This document shows positions 16,998 to 25,568 of a stretch of DNA of 64,000 nucleotides, piece after piece; the stretch's first letter is position 1, and each line of letters opens with the position of its first letter. The DNA comes from Halorarum salinum. Lineage in GTDB: Archaea; Halobacteriota; Halobacteria; Halobacteriales; Haloferacaceae. The notes beneath the pieces are model-generated. The model searched no databases, was not told the origin of the DNA, and worked only from the letters and a program-made list of their open reading frames with translations. The stretch is taken from contig NZ_CP058579.1 of NCBI RefSeq assembly GCF_013402875.1, positions 682,001-746,000 on the forward strand. The letters are read 5' to 3'. The position numbers and the translations under genes are program-made.

Positions 16998-18278
16998 ATG
17001 GAACCCACTCAGGAACCGTACCCCCTCGACGTGGCGGCCGTCAGGGCGGACTTCCCCATCCTCGACCGGAAGGTCGGCGGCGACGCGACCGTCCCCGGCG
17101 AGGGCGAGGGCGACACGACGCCGCTCGTCTACCTCGACAACGCGGCGACCAGCCAGACGCCCGAACAGGTCGTCGACGCCATCGCGGAGTACTACCGCTC
17201 GTACAACGCGAACGTCCACCGCGGCATCCACCAGCTGAGTCAGGAGGCCAGCGTGGCCTACGAGGAGGCGCACGACCGCGTCGCCGAGTTCGTCGGCGCC
17301 GACGGGCGCGAGGAGATCGTCTTCACGAAGAACACCACCGAGGCGGAGAACCTCGTCGCGTACGCCTGGGGGCTGAACGAACTCGGTCCCGGCGACAACG
17401 TCGTGCTCACCGAGATGGAGCACCACGCCTCGCTGGTCACCTGGCAGCAGACCGCCCGGAAGACGGGCGCGGAGGCCAGGTTCGTTCGCATCACCGACGA
17501 GGGGCGGCTGGACATGGACCACGCGCGGGAGCTGATCGACGAGGACACGAAGCTCGTGTCGGTGGCCCACAGTTCGAACACGCTCGGCACGCTCAACCCC
17601 GTCGAGGAGCTCGCGGACCTCGCGCACGACCGCGGCGCGCTAATCTTCCTCGACGGCGCCCAGTCGGTCCCCCACCGCCCGGTCGACGTGAAGGAACTCG
17701 ACTGCGACTTCCTCGCCTTCTCGGGCCACAAGATGCTCGGGCCGACGGGCATCGGCGTGCTGTACGGGAAGGAGGGGATCCTGGAGGGGATGGAGCCGTA
17801 CCTCTACGGCGGCGACATGATCCGCAAGGTCAGCTTCGAGGAGACCCAGTGGGAGGACCTGCCGTGGAAGTTCGAGGCCGGGACGCCCAACATCGCCCAG
17901 GGGATCGCGCTCCACGCCGCCATCGACTACCTCGACGACCTGGGGATGGGGAACGTCCACGAGCACGAGTCGGTGCTGACCGAGTACGCCTACGACCGAC
18001 TCGCCGAGTTCGACGACGTGGAGATCTACGGCCCGCCGGGCGACGAGCGCGGCGGCCTCGTCTCGTTCAACGTCGGCGGCGTCCACGCCCACGACCTCTC
18101 GAGCATCCTCAACGAGCACGGCGTCGCCATCCGCGCTGGCGACCACTGTACGCAGCCGCTCCACGACGTGCTCGGGACGGCCGCGTCGGCGCGTGCGAGC
18201 TTCTACGTGTACAACACGCGCGAGGAGATCGACAAGTTGGTCGAGGCCGTCGACGACGCGAGAGAACTGTTTGCGTAA
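16998..18278 (+). CDS. sufS: Cysteine desulfurase, SufS type
   Basis: 426 residues. PLP enzyme that removes sulfur from cysteine for Fe-S cluster assembly. PLP lysine Lys245 in FSGHKMLGPT, active-site Cys384 in GDHCTQPLHD, and the substrate segment NANVHRGIHQLS (70-81) identify group II desulfurases. Partner sufU (scaffold/sulfur acceptor) lies downstream at 19258, but a minus-strand gene with lower GC separates the two. Normal length. Confidence 0.95.
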   Translation: MEPTQEPYPLDVAAVRADFPILDRKVGGDATVPGEGEGDTTPLVYLDNAATSQTPEQVVDAIAEYYRSYNANVHRGIHQLSQEASVAYEEAHDRVAEFVGADGREEIVFTKNTTEAENLVAYAWGLNELGPGDNVVLTEMEHHASLVTWQQTARKTGAEARFVRITDEGRLDMDHARELIDEDTKLVSVAHSSNTLGTLNPVEELADLAHDRGALIFLDGAQSVPHRPVDVKELDCDFLAFSGHKMLGPTGIGVLYGKEGILEGMEPYLYGGDMIRKVSFEETQWEDLPWKFEAGTPNIAQGIALHAAIDYLDDLGMGNVHEHESVLTEYAYDRLAEFDDVEIYGPPGDERGGLVSFNVGGVHAHDLSSILNEHGVAIRAGDHCTQPLHDVLGTAASARASFYVYNTREEIDKLVEAVDDARELFA

Positions 18279-18357
18279 ACGGACGACCCCGAACGGGGAC
18301 TCTGCGTCGATCCCAGCGGCTTCCTTCCACGAAAAAGAGCGAACTCGGAGGACCGCT

Positions 18358-19020
18358 CTATTCCCACCGTTCCTCGGTTGCAGCGACGGGGATGTTTCGG
18401 ACGGAGAAGGTTTCCCCACTCAGCTCGACCGTCACGTCGATCGTATCCGGAAGGAACTCTTCGAGTTGAGAGAACTGAAACGGCGGGCTCTGAATCATTC
18501 CCGGTGATGAGGACTTGCTGGCATCAACGGGGTATTCAACCGCGATCCATCTAACGTGGTCCGGGAACTCTTGATCTGTTGGGGTTGCCCGAACTGCCAC
18601 ACGTAGTCTCGTTGCATCCTCCCCAAACTCCTGACTTACTTGTTGGGACACTAGTTCACGGGCCTTTTGGCTGGCCTCAGAGAGTACGGCCCTCGTGAAT
18701 GAAACCTCGTACGTGGGGCTCACCTTCTCTTTCGCCGTTTCATCACGAATCCCTTGCTTTTGTCTCGTGATTGGCTCGCCATTTTGTAGGAAAGTAGGCG
18801 GTTTTCGTTGCTGTTGCTGATCCACCTCTGAATTGAGATGTATGCCTGCGACGTGCTCCGTGAGTCCCGACTCGACGATGGCGTTTTCGACGGTTTCGGG
18901 GGCGACAGCAAACTCGTCAGCTATTTTCTCGACGGATTCTCCCCCAGTTAAAAGCTGTCCGACAGCAGCAGCGACACGCCGATCTGCGTGCAGGAGGACG
19001 AACTCATTTACTTCAGTCAT
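18358..19020 (-). CDS. Uncharacterised lower-GC protein inserted between sufS and sufU
   Basis: 220 residues, soluble. The N-terminal ~55 residues (LTGGESVEKIADEFAVAPET) read like a small helix-turn-helix similar to DUF433-type or sigma-like domains; the remaining ~165 residues contain an amphipathic stretch followed by strands (VRWIAVEYPV, IDVTVELSGETFSVRNI). No family recognised. Two 60-base samples I counted were about 60% and 43% G+C, far below the neighbours, and codon use is relaxed, so recent transfer is likely. A good TATA box (GTATATACC, about 19042-19050) lies 26 bases upstream. Oriented against sufS and sufU. Confidence 0.75.
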   Translation of the reverse strand: MTEVNEFVLLHADRRVAAAVGQLLTGGESVEKIADEFAVAPETVENAIVESGLTEHVAGIHLNSEVDQQQQRKPPTFLQNGEPITRQKQGIRDETAKEKVSPTYEVSFTRAVLSEASQKARELVSQQVSQEFGEDATRLRVAVRATPTDQEFPDHVRWIAVEYPVDASKSSSPGMIQSPPFQFSQLEEFLPDTIDVTVELSGETFSVRNIPVAATEERWE

Positions 19021-19041
19021 TTTTAGAGGTAAACGGCGGTG

Positions 19042-19050
19042 GTATATACA
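19042..19050 (-). promoter_or_regulatory. TATA box of the inserted gene
   Basis: On the minus strand this reads TGTATATACC, centred 26 bases before the ATG at 19020, the standard spacing for a leaderless archaeal transcript. Confidence 0.6.
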
Positions 19051-19094
19051 ATCTTTGGCGGTTTCTGTCTGTTATTGTTAGTCACCAATCCGCA

Positions 19095-19139
19095 CCTCGA
19101 ATTGATTTTCAATATTTTCGACTGCAATCCAATTCGAGG
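19095..19139. repeat. Inverted repeat in the AT-rich gap before sufU
   Basis: CCTCGAATTG (19095-19104) and CAATTCGAGG (19130-19139) are a perfect 10-base inverted repeat around a 25-base AT-rich spacer. The left arm runs into a smaller one, ATTGA TTT TCAAT (19101-19113). Lies between the inserted gene's promoter and sufU. Confidence 0.6.
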
Positions 19140-19257
19140 TTGAGCTCACAGAGAACAGAGGTGTCCACAAAACCACTTCTCTGTCGCTCACGAACGAACG
19201 CAACCCAAAAGGTGGGGCGGTAGGCTTTTCGGGCCGACTCGCCTAGGTCGGTCAACA

Positions 19258-19686
19258 ATGGGAATCGGCGGCGGCTCCGACATGTATCGCCAGCAGATCC
19301 TCGACCACTACAAGAACCCCCGCAACTACGGCGAGATGGACGACCCGACGTTCTCGCACGTCGGCGAGAACCCCTCCTGCGGGGACACCATCAGGGTCGA
19401 CGTCCGGCTGGCCGACGACGGCGAGACCATCGAACGCGTCGCGTTCTCGGGCGACGGCTGCGCCATCTCGCAGGCCTCGGCGTCGATGCTCTCCCAGCGC
19501 CTCCGCGGGATGACCCTGGAGGAACTGGACGAACTGGACACCGAGGACGTCACCGAGATGCTCGGCGTCGACATCTCCCCGATGCGGATCAAGTGCGCCG
19601 TGCTCGCCCGGCAGGTCGCACAGGACGGCGCGAAGCTTCACGAGGGCGACCTCGAGGACCTCGACGTGACGAAGACGGAGGACTGA
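19258..19686 (+). CDS. sufU: Fe-S cluster assembly scaffold, SufU/NifU type
   Basis: 142 residues. Three conserved cysteines in NPSCGD, SGDGCAISQAS and MRIKCAVLA, and the N-terminal MYRQQILDHYKNPRNYGEM, define the SufU/IscU family. It accepts sulfur from SufS or scaffolds nascent clusters. TATA-like TAGGCTTTTCGG about 27 bases upstream shows it now has its own promoter despite the separation from sufS. Converges with radA. Confidence 0.93.
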   Translation: MGIGGGSDMYRQQILDHYKNPRNYGEMDDPTFSHVGENPSCGDTIRVDVRLADDGETIERVAFSGDGCAISQASASMLSQRLRGMTLEELDELDTEDVTEMLGVDISPMRIKCAVLARQVAQDGAKLHEGDLEDLDVTKTED

Positions 19687-19747
19687 CGCGGTCGCCGTCC
19701 CCGCTTCGATTCCCGCTCACCGGTTTTGCGGATTCCCACGGCGAAGA

Positions 19748-19765
19748 GCCCCGCCGCTGCGGGGC
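19748..19765. terminator. GC-rich hairpin between sufU and radA
   Basis: GCCCCGC / GCGGGGC, a perfect 7-base stem with a CGCT loop, lies between two convergent stop codons (19686 and 19827), the position for a bidirectional terminator. No T-tract is attached. Confidence 0.4.
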
Positions 19766-19826
19766 GTAGTGCTCGAGGGGAAAGCCGAAACGGGGGAGCG
19801 CGTCGTCCGCGAGGTACGCTGGCCGA

Positions 19827-20858
19827 CTACTCCGGCTTGAGCCCCTCGTCCTGGACGCGCATGATCGACTCGCCGTCGGCCAGGTTCGGCGCGTCGACGA
19901 GCTTCACGATGCGCTTGTCGCCCTTCGACTTGCGGAGGTACATCCGGAACGTGGAGGTGTGCCCGAGGATGTTCCCGCCGATGGGCTGGGTCGGGTCGCC
20001 GAAGTAGGAGTCGGGGTTGGAGGCGACCTGGTTCGTCACGAGCACGACCGAGTTGTAGAGGTTGCCCACGCGCATCAGGTCGTGGAGGTGCTTGTTCAGC
20101 TTCTGCTGGCGGTCGGCCAGTTGGCCGCGGCCGACGTACTCCGCGCGGAAGTGGGCCGTGAGCGAGTCGACGCACAGCAGTCGGACCGGGAACTCGTCGT
20201 CCTCGTGCTCGCTCGCGACCTCCTTGGCCTTCTCCGCGAGGAGGATCTGGTGGTTGGAGTTGAACGCCTTCGCGACGTGGATCTTGTCGAGCACGTCCTC
20301 GAGCAGCGCCTCCATCGTCTCCTCGTCGCCGGGGCTCCCCTCGATCTCGCGCTCCTCGAGCAGCGCCTCGAGGACCTCGTCGTCGAGCCCGCGCACCATG
20401 TCGTCGATGCGCTCGGGGCGGAAGGTGTCCTCCGAGTCGATGAAGATGCAGCTCCCCTCCAGCCCGCCGTACTCCTTCGGGAGCTGGACGTTCACGGCCA
20501 TCTGGTGGGTGACCTGCGACTTGCCGGCGCCGAACTCGCCGTACACCTCGGTGATCGACTGCGTCTCGAGGCCGCCGTCGAGCATCTCGTCCACCTCGGG
20601 GATGAGCCACGAGAGCTTCCCGATCTGCTGGCGGCGTTCGAGCACCTGCGCGCCGGACTCGAAGCCGCCGACGTCGGCGGCCTTCCGCGCGCCCTGGATG
20701 ACGTCGTTGGCGGTCGAGTCGCCGATGTCGGCGGTGTTGCCCAGCTCGCTGGGGCTGGCGACCGCGATGCTCTGGTAGCTTTCGAATCCCGCTTCGACGA
20801 GTTTGTCCGCCGTCGCCGGCCCGACGCCGGGAAGGCTTTCGAGGTCGTCTTCTGCCAT
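19827..20858 (-). CDS. radA: DNA repair and recombination protein RadA
   Basis: 343 residues. Archaeal RecA/Rad51 recombinase. N-terminal helix-hairpin-helix domain ([17 protein letters not shown], 9-25), linker with the FESG polymerisation motif (66-69), Walker A GEFGAGKS (107-114) and the [12 protein letters not shown] loop region. No intein. ATG at 20858 is the family start; an in-frame codon 10 residues upstream was rejected because TATA-like TTTATGTG lies ~28 bases before 20858. Confidence 0.97.
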   Translation of the reverse strand: MAEDDLESLPGVGPATADKLVEAGFESYQSIAVASPSELGNTADIGDSTANDVIQGARKAADVGGFESGAQVLERRQQIGKLSWLIPEVDEMLDGGLETQSITEVYGEFGAGKSQVTHQMAVNVQLPKEYGGLEGSCIFIDSEDTFRPERIDDMVRGLDDEVLEALLEEREIEGSPGDEETMEALLEDVLDKIHVAKAFNSNHQILLAEKAKEVASEHEDDEFPVRLLCVDSLTAHFRAEYVGRGQLADRQQKLNKHLHDLMRVGNLYNSVVLVTNQVASNPDSYFGDPTQPIGGNILGHTSTFRMYLRKSKGDKRIVKLVDAPNLADGESIMRVQDEGLKPE

Positions 20859-21091
20859 CGTGATACCGGCTTGTGCGGCTCCACACATAAACCCCCGTTA
20901 ACAGGGAAGTGGAAGTGAAAACGCGGGCAAGCGCCGGGGCTGTTCTGTCGGCGTCGCGAAGTTTCAGGGAGGAAGGGGCGCGCGTCGAGGGGGGACCCTA
21001 CTTGTGGCGGACGGGCAGTGGTGCCGGACGGAGGGTCGTACGGGACGGACGGCGAGGTGGCGGCGACCGTCGGGTTCGACGGTCGCCGGAC

Positions 21092-21703
21092 CTACCCCCA
21101 GGGATGGCCCCCGCGGCTGTCGGGCCAGAGCGGGTACCAGTACTCCTTGTCCGGTTCGAGGTCGAGTTCGCCGTCGAGCACCGACTCCAGTTTACCCTCG
21201 ATCCGCCCGTCGTGCTCGCCGTTCTTCGGGGCGAACGGGTAGTAGGCGCCCCGCCGGAACGAGTAGATCCAGTAGGCTCGGTCGCTCGAATCTCTCGTCC
21301 GCTCGAACCCGAAGACGGCCGCGAGGAGCCGCGAGCCGTAACCCCGCTCGACGAACGTGTCGGCCGCGAAGTGGATGGAGGTGACGAGGTCCTCGGGGTC
21401 GTCGTCCGCGAGCACGACCCACTGGTAGCCGTGGTCGTCCGCGTGGCGGCGGAACTCCGTGCCGGTCTCCTCGCTCCCGGCGTGGAGGATCTCCTCGACC
21501 TCCTCGACCGTCGAGGCGAAGTCGGTGGAGTCGACCGAGGAGAAGCAGAGCGCCGCCTCCCCGACCGGGGCGAAGCCGAGGTCGGCCTCCATCGTCACGT
21601 AGGCGGTGCTCATCCCGAACAGGTCGTCCGGGTCGGCCTCGCGCGTGGCGTCGCTCTCCGCGCTGATGCCCAGCGCCGCCTTCACGGAGTCGAACAGCCC
21701 CAT
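21092..21703 (-). CDS. pspAB: PspA-associated protein PspAB-like
   Basis: 203 residues, soluble. MGLFDSVKAALGI at the start, then LFGMSTAYVTMEADLGF and WIYSFRRGAYYPFAP near the end are the pattern of the family annotated PspAB, found next to HtpX proteases in actinobacteria and haloarchaea and associated with envelope stress; the name is from memory and unproven here. Its ATG overlaps the stop of rmuC (ATGA). The frame is open 69 residues upstream inside rmuC, but that part is Arg-rich shadow sequence. With htpX ~1.5 kb upstream, this restores the usual HtpX-PspAB association. Confidence 0.7.
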   Translation of the reverse strand: MGLFDSVKAALGISAESDATREADPDDLFGMSTAYVTMEADLGFAPVGEAALCFSSVDSTDFASTVEEVEEILHAGSEETGTEFRRHADDHGYQWVVLADDDPEDLVTSIHFAADTFVERGYGSRLLAAVFGFERTRDSSDRAYWIYSFRRGAYYPFAPKNGEHDGRIEGKLESVLDGELDLEPDKEYWYPLWPDSRGGHPWG

Positions 21704-22734
21704 CAGGTTCCCTCCCCGTCGGCCGCCCCCCGACCGTCGGTTCCGTCGCGTCCCTCCGTCGAGCCACGTCCGTCCGTCGCGACCCCGTCGCCGGCCGCCA
21801 GGGTCGGCTCGTCGATCCGGTCGAACTCCCCGCGGAGCCGTCGGTACTCCCGGTCGACGTCCTCGGCCTTGTTCGCCGCGTTGCGGACGTGCGTCTGCAG
21901 GACGCCCCACTCGTCCTCGACGGCGGCGAAGGCCTCCCGGAGCGAGTCGAGCTGGTCGGCGACCGCCTCGGCCTCCTCGGAGAGCCGCCGGGCCTGCACG
22001 TCGGCCTTGATGAGTTCCAGCTTGTGGCCGAACGTGAGCGGCGAGACGACCTGGACGCCCTCCCTCGTGAACTCGCGCAGCATGTCGTACTCCTCGGTGA
22101 CGAGGTGGTAGTAGACGCTCTCGGAGGGGACGAACGCGAACGCGAAGTCGGTCGTGCCCGCCGCGGGCCGGACGTAGTCGTCCGCGATCTTCGCCAGCTG
22201 CGACTCCACGTCGCCCGCGAAGGCGTCGCGGTAGCGGGCCGCCTCGGCCTCGTCGTCGGTCCCGACGGCGCGCTCGTAGTTGTCCAGCGGGAACTTCGAG
22301 TCGACGCAGACGAGCCCCGAGGAGGTGCGGATGTGGGCGTCCGGCGTCTTCCCGTCGACGACCCGCTCGCGGAGGCCGTACATCTCCGGCGGGAGGTGGT
22401 CCGAGAGCAGCACGTCGAGCTGTTCCTCGCCGAAGGCGCCGCGCTTGCGGGGGTCCCGGAGCATGCCGTCGATGTCCGAGTGGAGCTCCCGCATCCGTCC
22501 CGCGTGGTCCTCGATGCGGTCCACCTTCTCGACGAACTCGAGGTCGGTGAACGTCCGGCTGACCGCGGCGGTGAGCACGTCCGAGTCGACCTCGACGTCG
22601 GCGTCCCGGCTGCCGAGCGATCGGACCGAGAACCAGAGCCGTACGAGCAGGAGCGCGACGGCGAACAGGAGCGCCACCACGAGCGCGAGCAGCGCCGTCG
22701 TGGGCGAGAGGCCGCCGGACTGGAGCGGGAGCAT
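21703..22734 (-). CDS. rmuC: RmuC-family DNA recombination protein
   Basis: 343 residues. One N-terminal membrane helix (about 13-33), then coiled-coil and the RmuC nuclease-like core: SSGLVCVDSKFPLDNYERAV and FAFVPSESVYYHLV are the PD-(D/E)XK-like motifs of the family, followed by a long helix and a Gly/Asp-rich tail. Limits recombination at inverted repeats in E. coli; archaeal role unknown. ATG at 22734 gives the expected membrane helix. Overlaps pspAB by ATGA, so the two are coupled. Confidence 0.85.
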   Translation of the reverse strand: MLPLQSGGLSPTTALLALVVALLFAVALLLVRLWFSVRSLGSRDADVEVDSDVLTAAVSRTFTDLEFVEKVDRIEDHAGRMRELHSDIDGMLRDPRKRGAFGEEQLDVLLSDHLPPEMYGLRERVVDGKTPDAHIRTSSGLVCVDSKFPLDNYERAVGTDDEAEAARYRDAFAGDVESQLAKIADDYVRPAAGTTDFAFAFVPSESVYYHLVTEEYDMLREFTREGVQVVSPLTFGHKLELIKADVQARRLSEEAEAVADQLDSLREAFAAVEDEWGVLQTHVRNAANKAEDVDREYRRLRGEFDRIDEPTLAAGDGVATDGRGSTEGRDGTDGRGAADGEGT

Positions 22735-22848
22735 ACGCCCGGATACGGAAACTCCGCGTAAAAGGATTGGTTCGTATTCGTCCGAGAAGCCGAGGTCGGT
22801 GTTCCCGAAGTTCCGGCCATGACCTGCTCCGCCGGGATCAGCACGACC

Positions 22849-22950
22849 GCGAAAGCCCCCGCGGCTCTCGGGTCGCGGCGCCTCAAGCACCGCAGGCGAG
22901 CGACCGCAGGGAGCGAGACGAGGGTCACGCGAGAGAAGCGAGCGTGATGG
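22849..22950. repeat. Dispersed intergenic element, copy B
   Basis: Shares with copy C both GCGAAAGCCCCCG (here 22850-22862) and the core GGCGCCTCAAGCACCG (22877-22892; present in copy C on the opposite strand). Followed by AGGGAGCGAGACGAGGG-type sequence. Non-coding. Confidence 0.55.
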
Positions 22951-22952
22951 TT

Positions 22953-23049
22953 CGAGACGGCGTGGCCGTCTCGTCACTCCGCGAATCGGAGATTCGCTGA
23001 GGCCGCGAGAGCGAAGCTCTCGCCCGCTGCCGAAAATCTCCGATTTTCG
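22953..23049. repeat. Array of four perfect hairpins with three-base loops
   Basis: Hairpin 1, 22953-22973: CGAGACGGC / GCCGTCTCG, loop GTG. Hairpin 2, 22981-22997: GCGAATC / GATTCGC, loop GGA. Hairpin 3, 23005-23023: GCGAGAGC / GCTCTCGC, loop GAA. Hairpin 4, 23031-23049: CGAAAATC / GATTTTCG, loop TCC. All stems are mismatch-free and starts are spaced 24-28 bases apart. Confidence 0.75.
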
Positions 23050-23195
23050 TGCACTTCCGAGGAGCCCGCTCCGAGGTAAACCGCAGAGCGTGCCGCGGAC
23101 GGTCGAGCGCCCGGGGACTTTCGAGGCGTTCGTGGTCGTCGGAAACAGCTCATCGTGACCGAGAAGCCCTCACTCGTTTCAAAACCGAATCCGAA

Positions 23196-24062
23196 TCAGA
23201 CCGTCTCCAGTTCCCGCTCCAGGTCGCGGAGCCGCTGGACGCGGCTCTCCGTGGGCGGGTGCGTGGAGAACAGCTTCCCCACCACGCCGCTCTTCAGCGG
23301 GATGATGAAGAACGCGTTCATCTCGGAGGTCTCCCGCAGGTCGTCGTCGGGCACCTTGTCCATCCGCCCGTCGATGGTGAGAAGCGCCGAGGCGAGCGCG
23401 CCGGGCTTGCCCGTGATCGCCGCGCCGCCGCGGTCCGCGGAGTACTCGCGGTAGCGCGAGAGCGCGCGGATGAGGAAGAACGACACGATCCAGACGACCA
23501 GCGAGGCGGCGATGGCGACGAGCACGCCGCCGTTGTTGCGGTTGCGCCCGCCGCCGAAGAACGCCCCCCAGCGGACGACCATGAACGCGATCGTCGAGAG
23601 GAACGAGGCGATGGTCATCACCATCACGTCGCGGTTCTTCACGTGCGCGAGTTCGTGTGCGAGCACGCCCTCCAGTTCGTCGTCGTCGAGCGTGCGGAGC
23701 AGCCCGGTCGTCACGGCCACGGCCGCGTTCTTCTGGGACCGGCCGGTCGCGAACGCGTTCGGCACCTGCGAGTCGGCCACGGCCACCTTCGGCTTCGGCA
23801 GGTCGGCCTGCTGGCTCAGCCGGGTGATCTTGCGGTGCAGGTCGGGGTACTCCTCCTCGCTCACCTTCTTCGCGCCCATCGAGTACAGCGCGAGCCTGTC
23901 GCTGAAGAAGAACTGTGCGAGCAGGAACGGCACCATGAGGACGAGGAACCCGACGTACCTCGTCTGCGAGATGACCGCCGCGAAAACGACGTAGAGGGCG
24001 AACAGGAGGAACATCGTGAAGATCATTCGGCCGCGCAGCCCCCAGTCCGTCTTCCATTCCAT
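23196..24062 (-). CDS. htpX: Membrane zinc metalloprotease HtpX (M48)
   Basis: 288 residues. Two N-terminal membrane helices (about 13-55), zinc-binding HELAH at 136-140 followed by VKNRD, two further helices around 145-205, and the downstream Glu ligand in YREYSADRGG. Endopeptidase for misfolded membrane proteins, acting with FtsH in bacteria. First gene of the htpX - rmuC - pspAB run; the hairpin array separates it from rmuC. The M48-like gene at 7958 is a degenerate relative. Confidence 0.95.
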   Translation of the reverse strand: MEWKTDWGLRGRMIFTMFLLFALYVVFAAVISQTRYVGFLVLMVPFLLAQFFFSDRLALYSMGAKKVSEEEYPDLHRKITRLSQQADLPKPKVAVADSQVPNAFATGRSQKNAAVAVTTGLLRTLDDDELEGVLAHELAHVKNRDVMVMTIASFLSTIAFMVVRWGAFFGGGRNRNNGGVLVAIAASLVVWIVSFFLIRALSRYREYSADRGGAAITGKPGALASALLTIDGRMDKVPDDDLRETSEMNAFFIIPLKSGVVGKLFSTHPPTESRVQRLRDLERELETV

Positions 24063-24218
24063 GTCGGGTAGTAATCGCTTCGTGGCTTAAACGCTGTCGT
24101 GCGAGCGCGTGTCCTCCGAACCCCCTCCCCCGGTCACGCCGACGCCTTCGGTCACGCCGGGGGGCAACGCCCGAACGCGGGACGTGGCACTTATCTCGCG
24201 TCGGTCGTTCCTACCGGT

Positions 24219-25442
24219 GTGGTCGAGACACTCCTCCTCGTCGGGCTCGCGGTCGCGGTCTTCGTCGGTTTCAACATCGGCGGCTCCTCGACGGGCGTCG
24301 CGTTCGGCCCCGCGGTCGGCAGCGGCGTCGTCTCGAAGCTGACGGCGGCCGCGCTCATGACCGTGTTCGCCCTGCTCGGCGGCTGGACGGTCGGTCGGGA
24401 GGTCATCGAGACGATGGGCGGGGAGATCGTCCCGGCCTCCCTGTTCTCCCCCACGGTGAGCATCGCCGTGCTGTTCTTCATCGGCGTGTCGCTGCTGCTC
24501 TCGAACGTGGTCGGCGTCCCGGCCTCCACGTCGATGACGGCGGTCGGGTCCATCGCGGGCCTGGGGCTCGCGACGGGGCGGCTGAACGCCGAGGTGATGC
24601 TGGAGATCGTCGGCTGGTGGGTCGTCTCGCCGGTCGTCGCCTTCTGGCTCAGCGGCGTCATCGGCCGCTACTTCTACCCCTACCTCGTCGAGTGGTTCGC
24701 CGTGACCCGGAGCGACGGGGCGCTGCTCGCGCTCGACCGCTCCGGGACGCTCCCGCGCCCGACGCTGGGCCCGGGAACCACCCGGCGGGAGTTCCTCGGC
24801 ACCGCGCTGGTCGTCATCATCGCCTGCTACATGGCGTTCTCGGCGGGGGCCTCGAACGTCGCGAACGCGGTCGCGCCGCTGGTCGGAAACGGCTCCATAA
24901 GCGCCAGCGAGGGGGTCCTCGTCGGCGCGGCCGCCATCGGAGTGGGCGCGTTCACCATCGCCCGGCGGACGCTCGACACGATGGGGAACGACCTCACGGA
25001 GATGCCGCTTCTGGCCGCGCTGGTGGTCGCGACCGTCAGCGCCTCCGTGGTCACCTTCCTCTCGGCGCTCGGCATCCCCGCCAGCTTCGTCGTCATCGCG
25101 ACGATGAGCATCGTCGGCCTCGGCTGGGGGCGGGCGACGCGGACCTCGACCATCACCCAGACCGCCCGCGGGGAGGGGCCGCGGATGTCGGTCGGCGCGC
25201 TCGCGGCCGACGCGGAGGACGTGCCGACCGTCGGCGACCGGGACGCCGGGGCGTCCCCCGACGAGCACAACCCCCGACCGCGCCCGGCGCCCATCGGCGA
25301 CGAGGAACCCGAGGACATCCCGCGTGCGGACGACCTGTTCGAACCGACCGCGACCGCCCGGGTCATCCTCCTCCAGAACGTCGTGCCCGTCATCGCGACG
25401 GTCGCCTCCTACCTCCTGTTCGCCTACGGGGGCGTCGTCTGA
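24219..25442 (+). CDS. pit: PiT-family inorganic phosphate transporter
   Basis: 407 residues from GTG at 24219. Two inverted halves of membrane helices each carry a PiT signature: FVGFNIGGSSTGVAFGPAVG near the start and FSAGASNVANAVAPLVG after the middle. A long acidic cytoplasmic loop (about 310-370) precedes the last helix. Cation-coupled phosphate uptake is the family role. The start is set by TATA-like CACTTATCTC, centred 27 bases upstream; an upstream in-frame ATG adds Pro/Arg-rich noise. Confidence 0.88.
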   Translation: MVETLLLVGLAVAVFVGFNIGGSSTGVAFGPAVGSGVVSKLTAAALMTVFALLGGWTVGREVIETMGGEIVPASLFSPTVSIAVLFFIGVSLLLSNVVGVPASTSMTAVGSIAGLGLATGRLNAEVMLEIVGWWVVSPVVAFWLSGVIGRYFYPYLVEWFAVTRSDGALLALDRSGTLPRPTLGPGTTRREFLGTALVVIIACYMAFSAGASNVANAVAPLVGNGSISASEGVLVGAAAIGVGAFTIARRTLDTMGNDLTEMPLLAALVVATVSASVVTFLSALGIPASFVVIATMSIVGLGWGRATRTSTITQTARGEGPRMSVGALAADAEDVPTVGDRDAGASPDEHNPRPRPAPIGDEEPEDIPRADDLFEPTATARVILLQNVVPVIATVASYLLFAYGGVV

Positions 25443-25568
25443 GGCGCGTCCCTGCACCCCCGCTTCCGCCCCCGATCCCGCGTTTTGGCCGGCCTAAACC
25501 GTCGTACCCATCGAAACCGGGGCCGGAGATAGCAACATCTAATTGGCCGGCCGCCGAAGCCGGACGTG

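Larger units (their letters stand above)
22735..23195. other. 460-base gap between htpX and rmuC: repeat copy B and hairpin array
   Basis: No gene supported. Contains the dispersed-element motif GCGAAAGCCCCCGCGGC at 22850-22865, then four tandem perfect hairpins (22953-23049). The first ~20 bases upstream of rmuC hold a likely promoter (on the minus strand CCTTTTACGCGG, about 22755-22766). Confidence 0.6.

Noticed and set aside
20909-22111. Long plus-strand open frame over pspAB and rmuC
   Set aside because: Shadow with Arg/Ser/Val-rich composition; the minus-strand frames have family patterns and coupled start/stop codons.
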